This document shows, piece after piece, positions 11,027-20,821 of a DNA stretch of 64,000 nt. The DNA comes from Actinopolyspora mortivallis DSM 44261. GTDB taxonomy: Bacteria > Actinomycetota > Actinomycetes > Mycobacteriales > Pseudonocardiaceae. The notes under the pieces were generated by a model that was not told the origin of the DNA, made no database searches, and was given only the letters and a program-made list of their open reading frames with translations. Numbering within the stretch: position 1 is the stretch's first letter; every line of letters begins with the position of its first letter. The translations under genes and the position numbers were made by a program. Where the stretch lies: NCBI RefSeq assembly GCF_000384035.1, contig NZ_KB913024.1:1131655-1195654 (forward strand), written 5' to 3'.

Positions 11027-12229
11027 ATGGGACCTGACCAGCGCAGGTTGTTCACCAGTGAGTCCGTGACCGAGGGCCACCCGGACAAGATGGCCGACTC
11101 GATCAGCGACGCCGTCCTGGACGCGATGCTGGCCCAGGACCCCCGCTCCCGCGTGGCGATGGAGACCATGGTCACCACCGGCCAGGTGCACCTCGCCGGT
11201 GAGGTCACCACCGAGTCCTACGTCGACATCCCCGGAATCGTGCGGGAGAGGGTGCTGGGAATCGGCTACGACAGTTCGGCCAAGGGCTTCGACGGCAACT
11301 CCTGCGGCGTCAACATCTCCATCGACGCGCAGTCCCCGGACATCGCCCAGGGAGTCGAGGTGGGATACGAGTCCCGCGTCGAGGGGGTCATCGACGAGAT
11401 CGCCCGGCAGGGCGCCGGTGACCAGGGATTGATGTTCGGCTACGCGTGTGACGACACTCCCGAGCTGATGCCGCTGCCGATCGCCCTGGCCCACCGGCTC
11501 TCCCGGGGGCTGACCCGCGCGCGGCAGTCCGGCACGTTGCCCTATCTCCGACCGGACGGCAAGACCCAGGTCACGGTGGAGTACGCCGGGGACCAGCCGG
11601 TCAGGCTGGACACCGTGGTGGTCTCCACCCAGCACTCCGAGGAGGTGGATCCGGACGAGCGGGTCGCCTCCGACGTGCATCGGCACGTGGTCGCTCCGGA
11701 ACTGTCCGATCTCTCCCTGGAGGCCTCCGACACCCGTCTGCTGGTGAATCCGACGGGTCGGTTCGTCACGGGTGGTCCGATGGGGGACTGTGGTCTGACG
11801 GGGCGTAAGATCATCGTGGATACCTACGGGGGTATGGCGCGGCACGGTGGTGGCGCGTTCTCGGGTAAGGATCCGTCGAAGGTGGACCGGTCGGCGGCGT
11901 ACGCGACTCGGTGGGTGGCCAAGAACGCGGTGGCCGCGGGGTTGGCCAGTCGGATCGAGGTGCAGACGGCCTATGCGATCGGTAAGGCCGCGCCGGTGGG
12001 TCTGTTCGTGGAGACCTTCGGCACGGAGAACGTGGATCCGGTCAAGATCCAGGCGGCGATCAACGAGGTCTTCGATCTGCGTCCGGCGGCGATCATTCGG
12101 GATCTGGACCTGTTGCGGCCGATGTACGCGCCGACGGCGGCTTACGGGCACTTCGGGCGGACGGATGTGGACCTGCCCTGGGAACGCACCGACCGGGCCG
12201 AGGCGTTGCGCTCCCTGGCGGAGCTGTGA
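11027..12229 (+). CDS. metK: S-adenosylmethionine synthetase
   Basis: Makes S-adenosylmethionine from methionine and ATP. ATG at 11027 is preceded by CGAGG about six bases upstream and gives 400 residues beginning [20 protein letters not shown], the family N-terminus. The two PROSITE-type motifs are present: [12 protein letters not shown] and [19 protein letters not shown]. From roughly 11740 to 12170 codon choice shifts to G- and T-ending codons (GGT, GGG, TCG, ACG, CGG), unlike the C-rich first 700 bases; this may reflect recombination. The upstream gap is too short for a SAM riboswitch. Confidence 0.97.
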   Translation: MGPDQRRLFTSESVTEGHPDKMADSISDAVLDAMLAQDPRSRVAMETMVTTGQVHLAGEVTTESYVDIPGIVRERVLGIGYDSSAKGFDGNSCGVNISIDAQSPDIAQGVEVGYESRVEGVIDEIARQGAGDQGLMFGYACDDTPELMPLPIALAHRLSRGLTRARQSGTLPYLRPDGKTQVTVEYAGDQPVRLDTVVVSTQHSEEVDPDERVASDVHRHVVAPELSDLSLEASDTRLLVNPTGRFVTGGPMGDCGLTGRKIIVDTYGGMARHGGGAFSGKDPSKVDRSAAYATRWVAKNAVAAGLASRIEVQTAYAIGKAAPVGLFVETFGTENVDPVKIQAAINEVFDLRPAAIIRDLDLLRPMYAPTAAYGHFGRTDVDLPWERTDRAEALRSLAEL

Positions 12230-12253
12230 GGGACCTGCCGTTCTGACGGTCCC
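12230..12253. terminator. Short hairpin downstream of metK
   Basis: A six-base stem GGGACC/GGTCCC brackets a 12-base loop directly after the metK stop, between convergent genes. There is no T-run and the stem is short, so termination here is only a possibility. Confidence 0.3.
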
Positions 12254-12305
12254 GGTGGGACGCCGGGGCGGGCCGGAGTGCGGTGTCACGCCCCGACGTG
12301 CCGGA

Positions 12306-13577
12306 TCAACGGATTCTTGTCGGGGTCGGGGCGAGTGGTTTTGGAGCAGTGGCGTTGGTGGAGTCACCACCACCGCACAGCGCCTCGTTCTGCAGTGCGC
12401 CCAGCTGTCGGTCGATCGGGTGCGGCAGTGGCTGTCCGTCCTCGTCGAGCCGCTGGTAGTCGGTCAGGTTCACCCCGTAGCTCAGTTGGTCGGTTCCGTC
12501 CACGCTGTGCATTGACAGGGTGACCATGCCCCAGGTCTGGCCGTCGTGGCCCCACAGCGTGCCGCAGTCGCCCGCCTCGACGCGCATCAGTCCCAGCCCG
12601 TAGCGCAGCGTGGGAATGCCCGGCACCGCCACGGTGCGCCGCATCTCGGCGAGGGTGTCCTCCTCCAGCAGTCTTCCCCCGAGCAGGGCCCGGTAGAACC
12701 GGTTCAGCTCCTCCGGGGTGGAGATCAGCGCTCCGGCGGTGCCCGCCCAGGTCATGTTGTACACGCTGTACTCGCCGCGCCGCTCGGGTACGTGGTGCAG
12801 GGCCTCGTAGGCCTTGCTGTGCGGCCCGGCGACGAAGGGGCTGGCACCGGGGAAGTAGGTGTCGTGCAGCCCCAGCGGGCGGATGATCTCCCGGGTGATG
12901 TAGCGCTGCGGCGACTGTCCGGTGACTTTCCGGAGCAGTTCGCCGGCGAGAATGTAGTTGGTGTTGGAGTAGGACCAGCGCGCTCCCGGTTCGTTCGTCG
13001 CGGGTTGGTCCAGCCCTGTCCTGATCAGCTCCCCGGGGGTGCGGTAGTGGAACCTGTTGCGGTCCAGGTCCCGCCGGGAGTTCTCGTAGAAGGAACCGAA
13101 GATCACTCGGACGTAGTCGGCGATGCCGCTGGTGTGGTTCAGCAACATGCGGACGGTGACGCGCTGTCCGCGCTCACCGGGCACCAGCTCGGGCAGATAC
13201 CGCCCCACCGGCGCGTCCAGCTCCACGTTTCCCCGCTCGACCTGGCGGAGCACGGCGGTGGCGACGAACGTCTTGGTGACACTGGCGACCCTGTGGTGGA
13301 AGCCGGGCCGCAGCGGCCGTCCGGTGCGGGTGTCGGCGACCCCGGCGGCTTCGGCCGCGCTCCGGTCGCCGTGGCGCACCGCTGCCTGCACGCCCGGCAT
13401 CCCCGCCTCGTGGACGGCGTCGAGCCGCCACTGCAACCGCTCGTCGAGGTTCGGCGAGTCCGTCACCCGGTCTGCTGGCGGGGCGGCTCCGGCCGCTCCG
13501 AAAGGTCCCGTCAGACCGAGCAACGTGACCACGGCCAACGCGACCAACCCGCGCCCCGCTCGGTGGAATCCACGCAC
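12306..13577 (-). CDS. Secreted serine hydrolase, beta-lactamase class C / D-Ala-D-Ala carboxypeptidase family
   Basis: A 423-residue exported penicillin-binding-protein-like hydrolase. An N-terminal signal peptide (basic start, hydrophobic residues 11-30, AAGAAPP cleavage region) precedes the catalytic domain. The class C triad motifs are visible: SVTK at residues 99-102, YSN at 203-205 and a late HDG in WGHDGQTWG. The likely substrate is a peptidoglycan peptide or an ester; the sequence alone does not settle it. The GTG start has a strong GAGGAGG upstream. It lies downstream of trmL on the same strand with a 93-base gap and converges on metK. Confidence 0.9.
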   Translation of the reverse strand: MRGFHRAGRGLVALAVVTLLGLTGPFGAAGAAPPADRVTDSPNLDERLQWRLDAVHEAGMPGVQAAVRHGDRSAAEAAGVADTRTGRPLRPGFHHRVASVTKTFVATAVLRQVERGNVELDAPVGRYLPELVPGERGQRVTVRMLLNHTSGIADYVRVIFGSFYENSRRDLDRNRFHYRTPGELIRTGLDQPATNEPGARWSYSNTNYILAGELLRKVTGQSPQRYITREIIRPLGLHDTYFPGASPFVAGPHSKAYEALHHVPERRGEYSVYNMTWAGTAGALISTPEELNRFYRALLGGRLLEEDTLAEMRRTVAVPGIPTLRYGLGLMRVEAGDCGTLWGHDGQTWGMVTLSMHSVDGTDQLSYGVNLTDYQRLDEDGQPLPHPIDRQLGALQNEALCGGGDSTNATAPKPLAPTPTRIR

Positions 13578-13670
13578 GATGTCCTCCTCACCCGTCGTGA
13601 TCGCTGCCGATTCAACCCGATCCCGGCGGCGCGGGAGGTGGTTGTTTCCGATCTCACTCGAAGGGAGTAG

Positions 13671-14132
13671 TCAGGGCATGGCGAACCCCTGCTGCCGCCA
13701 GGCCTCGTAGACGGCGACGGCGGCCGAGTTGGCCAGGTTCATCGAACGGATCCCCGGAAGCATCGGGATGCGCACCCGGACGGTCTCCGGCCCGGAGTCC
13801 AGCGCCTCCTCCGGCAGACCCACCGACTCGGGTCCGAAGAGCAGCACGTCCCCCGGCTGGTATCCGACGGTCTCGTAGGAACACCTCGCCTGGGTGGTGA
13901 AGGCCAGCACCCGCCGTGGAGCCAGCACGTTCCAGGCGTCCTCCAGACTGTCGTGCACCCGCAGGGCGGCCTTGTCGTGGTAGTCCAGTCCGGCGCGTCT
14001 CAGGTCCGCGTCGTCGACCCGGAAGCCCAACGGGGCGACCAGATGCAGCGTGCTGCCCGCCCCGGCCACCATCCTGATGGCGTTACCGGTGTTTCCGGGG
14101 ATCTCGGGATGGTAGAACACGACGTGGAACAC
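13671..14132 (-). CDS. trmL: tRNA (cytidine/uridine-34-2'-O)-methyltransferase, TrmL-like
   Basis: SPOUT-family RNA 2'-O-methyltransferase, 153 residues, the normal TrmL size. It opens with FHVVFYHPEIPGNTGNAIRM, the N-terminal motif with the conserved Asn and Arg, and ends with the knot motifs LLFGPESVGLPEEAL and IPMLPGIRSMNLANSAAV, which bind AdoMet. By family it methylates the wobble ribose of tRNA-Leu; this target is inferred. It is transcribed away from priA, so 14133-14283 must contain divergent promoters. Confidence 0.9.
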   Translation of the reverse strand: MFHVVFYHPEIPGNTGNAIRMVAGAGSTLHLVAPLGFRVDDADLRRAGLDYHDKAALRVHDSLEDAWNVLAPRRVLAFTTQARCSYETVGYQPGDVLLFGPESVGLPEEALDSGPETVRVRIPMLPGIRSMNLANSAAVAVYEAWRQQGFAMP

Positions 14133-14283
14133 GCGGATCCTTTCCAGGGGCCGACAACCGCCACCGTCGGGTCATCCTAAGGAGTTCCCGTGGATCGCTC
14201 CGCCGGGGTGGTGTGCCGTGACGGCGGATGGGCGGGAAGTCGGTAGGGTTCCCGCCGGTCCGTACCGGTGAGGGGGAGGTCGC

Positions 14284-16302
14284 GTGTCGAGGTCGAAAGC
14301 CGCGGGGGGAGGGGGATCCCGGGGCGGCAGCCGGGTGCCCGCCGCCGAGCTGCCGGTGGCGAGGGTGCTCGTCGACGTGTCACCACACCACCTGGACCGG
14401 CCCTTCGACTACCTGATCCCCGCGCGGTGGGACGCGGAGGCCGTGCCGGGGTGCCGCGTCCGAGTGCGGTTCAACGGCAGACTGCTGGACGGTTTCCTGC
14501 TCGAACGGGTGGCCGAATCGGAGTACGCCGGCCGGTTGTCCTGGTTGCAGCGGGTCGTCTCCACCGAGCCCGTGCTGTCCGGACGGACCCTGGAGTTGGT
14601 TCGGGCGGTGGCCCGCCGTTACGCGGGGACGATGAGTGACGTGGTGAGCCTGGCCGTTCCTCCCAGGCACGCCGGGGCCGAGAACGAGCCCGCGGGCCAA
14701 GCCGCCTCCGCCCCCGCCGCGCCCTCCCGTACGGGATGGGGCGAGTACGAGAACGGACGGACCTTCCTGGAGGCCGTCCACGCGGGCCGGCCCGCCCGTG
14801 CGGTGTGGCAGGCGCTGCCCGGTGAGGACTGGGCGAGGAGACTGGCCGAGCTGGTCGCCACGGCCGCCGCGGCGGGACGGGGCACGGTGGTGGTGGTGCC
14901 CGACCAGCGCGATCTGGACAGGCTGAGCGAAGTCTGCACCGAGCTGCTGGGGGCGGAACGTTTCGTGGCGCTGTCCGGAGAGTTGGATCCGGCCGAGCGG
15001 TACCGCCGCTGGCTGGCGGTGCACCGGGGGAAGGTGCGCACGGTGGTGGGAACCCGGGCGGCCGTGTTCGCCCCGGTGGCCGAGCCCGGTCTGCTGGTCG
15101 TCTGGGACGACGGGGACGAGCTGCACGCCTACCCCCGGGCTCCCTATCCCCACGTCCGCGACGTGCTGACCCACCGTTCCCACGCGGTGGGTGCGGCGCT
15201 GCTCGTCGGAGGGTTCGCCCGGACCGCCGAGGCCGGTCTGCTGGTGGAGTCGGGCTGGGCCCGCGAGATCGTGGCCCCGCGCCCCACGGTGCGCGCGCGG
15301 GCCCCCCGGGTCACCGCCGTCGGCGAGGACGACCGCCAGCTGGAACGGGATCCGGACACCCGGGCGGCGCGGCTGCCGGCCGTGGCCTTCGAGGCCGCCA
15401 GGAACGCCCTGCGGGAGAACCGGCCGGTACTCGTGCAGGTCCCCCGAAAGGGGTATGTGCCCGCCCTGGCCTGCGCGGGGTGCCGGGAACGCGCCCGGTG
15501 TCGGCACTGCGGTGGGCCGTTGGCTGTGCGGGAACGCCTCGGAACGGAGATCACCCCGGTCTCCTGCCGCTGGTGCGGACACGGTGAGGCCGGTTTCCGC
15601 TGCGACAACTGCGGCTCCGACAGGCTGCGCGCGATCGTGGTGGGAGCCAGCCGCACGGCCGAGGAACTGGGAAGGGCCTTCAGCGGGGTCGTCGTACGTA
15701 CCTCGGGAGGGGGGAGGATCCTGGACCGGGTGCCGTCCGGTCCGTCACTGGTGGTGTCCACTCCCGGCGCCGAGCCTCCCGTCGCGGGGGGATACGGGGC
15801 GGCACTGTTGCTGGACGCCCGTGCCCTGTTGTCCCGTCCCGACCTGCGGGCGGGTGAGCAGGCTCTGCGGCTGTGGCTGGCGGCGGCGAGCCTGGTGCGC
15901 CCCGCTGACCGGGGCGGGCGTGTGGTGGTACTGGCGGACTCCTCGTTCACCCAGGTGCAGGCCCTGGTGCGGTGGGATCCGCGCTGGTACGCCTCGGTGG
16001 AGCTGGCCGCCCGGAACGAGCTGGGCTTCCCCCCGGTGAAACGGGTCGCCTCGGTGGACGGTTCCGCCTCGGCCGTGACCGCCCTGCTGGAGCGCATCCG
16101 ACTTCCCGAGGGGGCGGAGGTGCTGGGGCCGGTCCCGTTGGAGGAGGACACCGACTCCGGGCCGCGCGAACGTGCCCTGGTCCGCGCCCCCCGGCAGCAG
16201 GGGCGTGCCCTGGCGGACGCGTTGTGGACGGCGCAGGCCGCGCACGCCCGGAGCGGCGGTGACCCGGTTCGGGTCCGGCTGGATCCGCTGGAGCTGATCT
16301 GA
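14284..16302 (+). CDS. priA: Primosomal protein N' (PriA), helicase motifs degenerate
   Basis: Replication-restart protein, 672 residues. The N-terminal DNA 3'-end-binding domain (VARVLVDVSPHHLDRPFDYL) and the zinc region CAGCRERARCRHCGG / CRWCGHGEAGFRCDNCG are clear. The place where PriA normally has a Walker A GSGKT shows no P-loop, and the DEEH box is replaced by WDDGDELH. Loss of these motifs is typical of actinobacterial PriA, suggesting a structural role rather than an active helicase. GTG start follows GGGGGAGG. It precedes the def-fmt-rsmB-rpe-rib backbone as in mycobacteria, here with two surface genes inserted. Confidence 0.9.
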   Translation: MSRSKAAGGGGSRGGSRVPAAELPVARVLVDVSPHHLDRPFDYLIPARWDAEAVPGCRVRVRFNGRLLDGFLLERVAESEYAGRLSWLQRVVSTEPVLSGRTLELVRAVARRYAGTMSDVVSLAVPPRHAGAENEPAGQAASAPAAPSRTGWGEYENGRTFLEAVHAGRPARAVWQALPGEDWARRLAELVATAAAAGRGTVVVVPDQRDLDRLSEVCTELLGAERFVALSGELDPAERYRRWLAVHRGKVRTVVGTRAAVFAPVAEPGLLVVWDDGDELHAYPRAPYPHVRDVLTHRSHAVGAALLVGGFARTAEAGLLVESGWAREIVAPRPTVRARAPRVTAVGEDDRQLERDPDTRAARLPAVAFEAARNALRENRPVLVQVPRKGYVPALACAGCRERARCRHCGGPLAVRERLGTEITPVSCRWCGHGEAGFRCDNCGSDRLRAIVVGASRTAEELGRAFSGVVVRTSGGGRILDRVPSGPSLVVSTPGAEPPVAGGYGAALLLDARALLSRPDLRAGEQALRLWLAAASLVRPADRGGRVVVLADSSFTQVQALVRWDPRWYASVELAARNELGFPPVKRVASVDGSASAVTALLERIRLPEGAEVLGPVPLEEDTDSGPRERALVRAPRQQGRALADALWTAQAAHARSGGDPVRVRLDPLELI

Positions 16303-16308
16303 GCCGGG

Positions 16309-17391
16309 TCAGTAGGGGTTGAACTCCCGCTCGGACTCCGCGGCCGGGGTGACCGAGCTGTCGGCGGGGTAGGAGACCACCGAGGGATCCCCGTCCGATG
16401 TGTACCTGCGGGAGGGCTCCGCGGCGAGTTTGTCCAGCCAGGCGGTCGAGCCGAGTTCCGCTCCGGAACCGGAGTCGCCCTGGGAACGGATCCGGGGCAC
16501 GTTCAGCGGGTCGAAACCGGCCGCGTGGGGAGAGGGTGCCGGACGCGCTCCGACCAGCAGCACCGCGTCGTGGTGATAGCGCGTTCCCCGCGACTCCCCG
16601 CTGCGGGCCAGTTGTTCGCTGTCCGGGTGGACTCCACGCGGCAGGGCGAACGTGCTCACCTCGGCGTCGGGGACGGCGTCGAGGATCTCGCGGCGCATCC
16701 CCGCGATCTGGTGTGTCACTTCGGAGGCGGAGACGGTGGACAGGGTAGGGTGGTCCAGGGTGTGGTTGCCGAGTTCGAACCCGTGTTCGTGCAGCCACCG
16801 CAGCTTCCGCTCGGCCTGTTCGCCGCCGAACGGCGGGTTGGTGACGTAGAAGGAGGCCACGGGGCGGAAGTCCTCGTGGGAGGCGGCCACGTCGCGAAGG
16901 ATGGCCACGGCCGTGTCCGCCGCCGGTTTCCCCTCCTCGTTCAGCCGGAACTGGCTCTCCGCGGCGTCGTCGAAGGTCAGTACGACCGGGTGTTTGCCCG
17001 CGGGAACGTCCATCCTCCCGGTGGCGTACTCGGAGGTGGTCACCGGGACGTAGTCCTCCTCGGCCAGTCTGCGCAGTTCGGCGCGGAACTGTCGCGGGGT
17101 GCGGTCGTAGACGCTCGTGGGCTCGGGGGTGATCCGGTGGTACATCAGGACGGGGATCTCCCCGAGTTCGTTGGCCCCCACCTCGGACGGTGCCGGAGTG
17201 GTGGGGGACGGCGCGGGTGTGGAGTCCGGTGTCGACGACTGGGAGCTCTCCGCGCGGTCGGCCTCCGAACTCCCGGGCGAGGCGCAGCCCCCGGCGAACA
17301 GGAGTCCGACGGAGACGGACAGCGCGAGCAGCGCACGCGGGCGCGGGGTGCTGTGACGAGTGGACTGTCTTGCTCGGTGGGAACTCCTCAT
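16309..17391 (-). CDS. Polysaccharide deacetylase family lipoprotein
   Basis: A 360-residue exported NodB-fold hydrolase. The N-terminus has a basic region, a hydrophobic stretch and a lipobox-like AGGC, then a Ser/Thr/Pro-rich spacer of about 40 residues, so the enzyme is probably anchored on the outer membrane face. The catalytic domain shows VLMYHRI, the metal-binding VVLTFDDA motif and the histidine motif ELGNHTLDHPTL. The substrate is likely an acetylated glycan of the cell envelope (inference). The ATG at 17391 lacks an obvious ribosome-binding site. It faces priA tail-to-tail and is divergent from the glycosidase-like gene at 17550. Confidence 0.87.
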   Translation of the reverse strand: MRSSHRARQSTRHSTPRPRALLALSVSVGLLFAGGCASPGSSEADRAESSQSSTPDSTPAPSPTTPAPSEVGANELGEIPVLMYHRITPEPTSVYDRTPRQFRAELRRLAEEDYVPVTTSEYATGRMDVPAGKHPVVLTFDDAAESQFRLNEEGKPAADTAVAILRDVAASHEDFRPVASFYVTNPPFGGEQAERKLRWLHEHGFELGNHTLDHPTLSTVSASEVTHQIAGMRREILDAVPDAEVSTFALPRGVHPDSEQLARSGESRGTRYHHDAVLLVGARPAPSPHAAGFDPLNVPRIRSQGDSGSGAELGSTAWLDKLAAEPSRRYTSDGDPSVVSYPADSSVTPAAESEREFNPY

Positions 17392-17549
17392 GAATTCCGA
17401 ACTGTAGACAACATCGGCCCGGTTTTGGTTACTCCATGCCGGGCATTGCCCGAATTATTGGTCCCTGTCACCGTGGAATACGACGTTTTGTCGCGATCTG
17501 CGAGCGGCACGGCGTCGGCTTACCGTGGTGATTCAGGTGAGGTGACACG

Positions 17550-19190
17550 ATGGTTGAACCGACGCCAGAAGAAAAAGACAACATCAACGTTTCCGACGAA
17601 ACGAAGTCGGAGAGGCCCCCTCGCAGGCGTGCCCGTTCTTCCTGGTTCAGGATTCTGCTGAGCGCGGCGGGCTTGCTCGTCGTGGTCGGGGGAATCTGGG
17701 TGGCTTATCTGACGAACGAGCAACGGCCCACAGTGTCCGGTCTTCCCGACCACCCGGTGCGTCCGGCGGACGTGGCGGAGCAGGGCATCGAGGTCCGGGC
17801 GGAGTCCCCGACGGAGGTCACCGCCACGGTCGACGGAAACCCCGTCCCCGTCAGCGTGAACGACGAGGGGGCCGTGTTACGTCCCGGCAAGCTCTCCGAG
17901 GGTGAGCACCGGCTCCGGGTCGAGGTGAGATCCGGTTCGCTGCCCTGGAACCGGACCCTGCAACGGGATTTCACGGTGGACGCAACCGCGCCGGAGCTGG
18001 AAACCCCCGACAGCGTCACCGGCGAGTCCTTCTCCGAGCCGGTGACCGTCCAGGGGCGCGCCCGGGGTGCGGACTGGATCGAGGTCGCCGGCCAGCGGGT
18101 CAGCCCCGACGAATCCGGGCGGTTCAGCAGGGAGCTCGACGACCCGCCGGCCACGGTCACCGTGACGGCCGGGGACCGGGCGGGCAACAGCTCCTCCGCC
18201 GAGGTGCGGGTCGAGATGGACCATCCCGGCATGCGCGCGGTGCACATGAGCGGCATGGCCTGGGCCAGCGACCAGCTGCGCGAACCGGTGCTGCGGATGG
18301 CCCGCGAGGGGCGCATCGACACCGTGGAACTGGACCTCAAGGACGAGAGCGGTGAGGTCCAGTACGACTCCGGGGTGGCCCTGGCCGAGCGGATCGGCGC
18401 GGACAAGGGCTACTTCGACGCGAAGAAGACGGTCGAGCAGCTGCACGATCTCGGCGTCCGTGTGGTGGGCAGGCTGGTCGCCTTCAAGGACCCGGTGCTG
18501 GCCGAGGCGTCCTGGAAGTCCGGTCACCGGGAGCGCGTGGTGCAGACCCCGGGCGGAGGTCCCTACAACGGTGGCTACGGGGACTACTCGTTCACCAACT
18601 TCGCCAACCCGGTGGTTCGGGACTACAACGTCGACATAGCCGAGGAGGCGGCCCGGCTCGGCTTCGACGACATCCTCTATGACTACGTCCGCAGGCCGGA
18701 CGGTGACATCGGCAGTATGCGTTTCACCGGGCTGGACTCGACGCCCTCGGAGAGCATCGCGGGTTTCCTGCAGCAGACCCGTGATCGACTTCGCGGTCAC
18801 GACACTTTCCTCGGTGCTTCGGTGTTCGGGATCACGGTCAACCGACCCGAGTCGGTGGGGCAGAACATTCCCAGAATCGCCTCCTACGTGGACTATGTGG
18901 CCCCGATGATCTATCCCTCCCACTGGGGTGCCGGTGAGTACGACGTGGCTGATCCGAACAACGAACCGTACAAGATCGTGAATCGTTCCCTGCGGGACTG
19001 GCAAAGCGCCGTCGAGGGCACGGGGGCCGAGGTGATTCCCTGGTTGCAGGATTTCAGTCTCGGGGTGCACTACGGACCGGACAAGGTTCGGGCGCAGATC
19101 GAGGCGACCAGGACGAACGGGATCGACTCGTTCCTGTTGTGGTCACCCTCCTGCCGGTACACGGCCGAGGCGCTGACGGCCACTCCCTGA
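17550..19190 (+). CDS. Membrane-anchored putative glycoside hydrolase (DUF4015-type)
   Basis: 546 residues. A basic cytoplasmic start is followed by one membrane segment (about residues 33-54), then an Ig-like extracellular region (about 60-225) and a TIM-barrel-like domain from GMRAVHMSGMAW onward. That domain has the DUF4015 features VELDLKDESGEVQYDS, GRLVAFKDPVLAE, DDILYDYVRRPDG and YVAPMIYPSHWG. The glycosidase assignment is a family prediction; no substrate is known to me. Divergent orientation from a polysaccharide deacetylase suggests the pair remodels envelope or extracellular polysaccharide. A very strong hairpin ends the transcript at 19232-19281. Confidence 0.82.
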   Translation: MVEPTPEEKDNINVSDETKSERPPRRRARSSWFRILLSAAGLLVVVGGIWVAYLTNEQRPTVSGLPDHPVRPADVAEQGIEVRAESPTEVTATVDGNPVPVSVNDEGAVLRPGKLSEGEHRLRVEVRSGSLPWNRTLQRDFTVDATAPELETPDSVTGESFSEPVTVQGRARGADWIEVAGQRVSPDESGRFSRELDDPPATVTVTAGDRAGNSSSAEVRVEMDHPGMRAVHMSGMAWASDQLREPVLRMAREGRIDTVELDLKDESGEVQYDSGVALAERIGADKGYFDAKKTVEQLHDLGVRVVGRLVAFKDPVLAEASWKSGHRERVVQTPGGGPYNGGYGDYSFTNFANPVVRDYNVDIAEEAARLGFDDILYDYVRRPDGDIGSMRFTGLDSTPSESIAGFLQQTRDRLRGHDTFLGASVFGITVNRPESVGQNIPRIASYVDYVAPMIYPSHWGAGEYDVADPNNEPYKIVNRSLRDWQSAVEGTGAEVIPWLQDFSLGVHYGPDKVRAQIEATRTNGIDSFLLWSPSCRYTAEALTATP

Positions 19191-19231
19191 GGAGTCCTCG
19201 TGGGAGGCTCCGCTCGTGCGGTGGGGCCGTC

Positions 19232-19281
19232 GGGAACGGGTCACCACGCTCCCCGCGTCGGGAGTGTGGTGACCCGTTCCC
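19232..19281. terminator. Strong hairpin between the DUF4015 gene and def
   Basis: Arms 19232-19253 and 19260-19281 pair over 22 bases with a single G-U and a six-base loop. No T-run follows, but in high-GC actinobacteria such long hairpins commonly mark gene ends. It isolates def from the upstream gene. Confidence 0.75.
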
Positions 19282-19333
19282 TCCGTGAGGAGGTACTACA
19301 CTGGCCGACAACGTCCTGACGGCGGGGGAGCGT

Positions 19334-19870
19334 GTGACTGTCCGGCGGATCGGCAGGTTCGGGGATCCGGCCCTGCGACGGACGAGTGTCGAGGTCGTCG
19401 ATTTCGACCGGCGGTTGCGGGCGCTGGTGCGTGATCTGTGGGAGACCATGGAGGAACGGGGCGGCGCCGGACTCGCCGCTCCCCAGCTGGGCGTGGCGCT
19501 GCGGGTGTTCACGTACCATTGCGACGGTTACGCGGGTCATCTGGTCAATCCCTCGTTGCGGTGGTCCGGGGAGGAAACGCGGGACGGGCCGGAGGGATGC
19601 CTGTCCGTGCCCGGGCTGTTCCGCAGATGCCGTCGTCGTCGGGTCGCACTCGCCCGTGGCTGGAACATGTACGGGGAACCGGTGGAGGTGAGTGGCTCCG
19701 AGCTGTTGGCGCGGTGTCTGCAGCACGAGGTCGACCACCTCGACGGAGTACTGTTCCTGGACCGCCTGGACGAACGGGAGCGTGGCAGCGCGCTTCGTGC
19801 GATTCGCGCGGCTTCCTGGTTCGACGGTTCCGGAGTGGTGGTCGGACAGGATCCGCACTCGTCGTTCTGA
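19334..19870 (+). CDS. def: Peptide deformylase
   Basis: Removes the formyl group from nascent N-terminal methionine. All three metal-site motifs are intact in the 178-residue protein: GAGLAAPQ at 44-51, EGCLSVPG at 87-94 (Cys89) and QHEVDHLDG at 130-138 (His131, Glu132, His135). GTG 19334 is used. It is followed 12 bases later by fmt, so formylation and deformylation are encoded together, a frequent bacterial pairing. Confidence 0.96.
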   Translation: MTVRRIGRFGDPALRRTSVEVVDFDRRLRALVRDLWETMEERGGAGLAAPQLGVALRVFTYHCDGYAGHLVNPSLRWSGEETRDGPEGCLSVPGLFRRCRRRRVALARGWNMYGEPVEVSGSELLARCLQHEVDHLDGVLFLDRLDERERGSALRAIRAASWFDGSGVVVGQDPHSSF

Positions 19871-19882
19871 AGGGACTGGATC

Positions 19883-20821
19883 ATGCGTCTGGTATTCGCG
19901 GGGACACCGGCTCCGGCCGTTCCCGCCCTGCGCGAGCTGCTGGCATCCCGGCACGAGGTGGTCGGTGTGGTCACCCGCCCGGACGCTCCCTCGGGCCGGG
20001 GGCGCAGGACGGTGCCCTCTCCTGTTCGCGAGTGCGCCGAGGAGCACGGGGTCGAGGTGCTGACTCCGGAACGGGCCTCGGATCCGGAGTTTCTGGACCG
20101 GCTCGCCGCCCTGGCCCCGGACTGCTGCCCCGTGGTGGCCTACGGAGCCTTGCTGCGGGAACGGGCGCTGTCGATCCCCCGACACGGATGGGTGAATCTG
20201 CACTTTTCGTTGTTGCCCGCCTGGCGAGGAGCGGCTCCGGTGCAGGCCGCGATCCGTCACGGTGACGACATCACGGGGGCGACGACGTTCCGCATCGTTC
20301 CCGAACTGGACGCGGGGCCGACCTTCGGTATGGTCACCGAACGGGTCGAGCCAACCGACACCAGCGGCTCGCTGCTGGAGAAACTGTCGGTGTCGGGAGC
20401 CCGGCTGTTGGTGTCCACGATGGATGCCCTCGAGGAGGGTACCGTCCGTGCCGAACCACAGCCCGCCGAGGGAGTGAGTTATGCCCCGAAAGTGACGGTG
20501 GACGACGCCAAGGTCGACTTCGGCCTGCCGGCGCACGTCGTCGACCGGATCATTCGTTCCGTCACCCCGGACCCGGGGGCCTGGGCATGGTTGGGGGACA
20601 CTCGCCTCAAACTGGGCCCGGTGGAGGTCCTCACCGAGGACGCCTCGACGGTGGGGGATCCGCGACCGGGTGAGATCGTCGTGCAGCGTCGTCGGGTCCT
20701 GGTCGGGACCGCCACGCGCCCCGTGCGACTCGGCGAGGTGCAGGCGCACGGCAAGAAACGTATGCCGGCCACGGACTGGGCACGTGGCGTGAACATCGAA
20801 CAAGGAACCGTGCTGAAGTGA
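19883..20821 (+). CDS. fmt: Methionyl-tRNA formyltransferase
   Basis: Formylates initiator Met-tRNA using 10-formyl-THF. The 312-residue protein begins [16 protein letters not shown] and contains the active-site block [17 protein letters not shown] near residues 108-124 with the catalytic Asn-His pair and later Asp in [17 protein letters not shown]. The C-terminal domain that binds tRNA is present. The stop overlaps the rsmB GTG start, so def-fmt-rsmB form one unit. Confidence 0.97.
   Translation: MRLVFAGTPAPAVPALRELLASRHEVVGVVTRPDAPSGRGRRTVPSPVRECAEEHGVEVLTPERASDPEFLDRLAALAPDCCPVVAYGALLRERALSIPRHGWVNLHFSLLPAWRGAAPVQAAIRHGDDITGATTFRIVPELDAGPTFGMVTERVEPTDTSGSLLEKLSVSGARLLVSTMDALEEGTVRAEPQPAEGVSYAPKVTVDDAKVDFGLPAHVVDRIIRSVTPDPGAWAWLGDTRLKLGPVEVLTEDASTVGDPRPGEIVVQRRRVLVGTATRPVRLGEVQAHGKKRMPATDWARGVNIEQGTVLK

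Noticed and set aside
12468-12500. tRNA-like string resembling a D-arm (CGTAGCTCAGTTGGT)
   Set aside because: It lies inside the serine hydrolase coding region, and no acceptor, anticodon or T-arm pairing follows.
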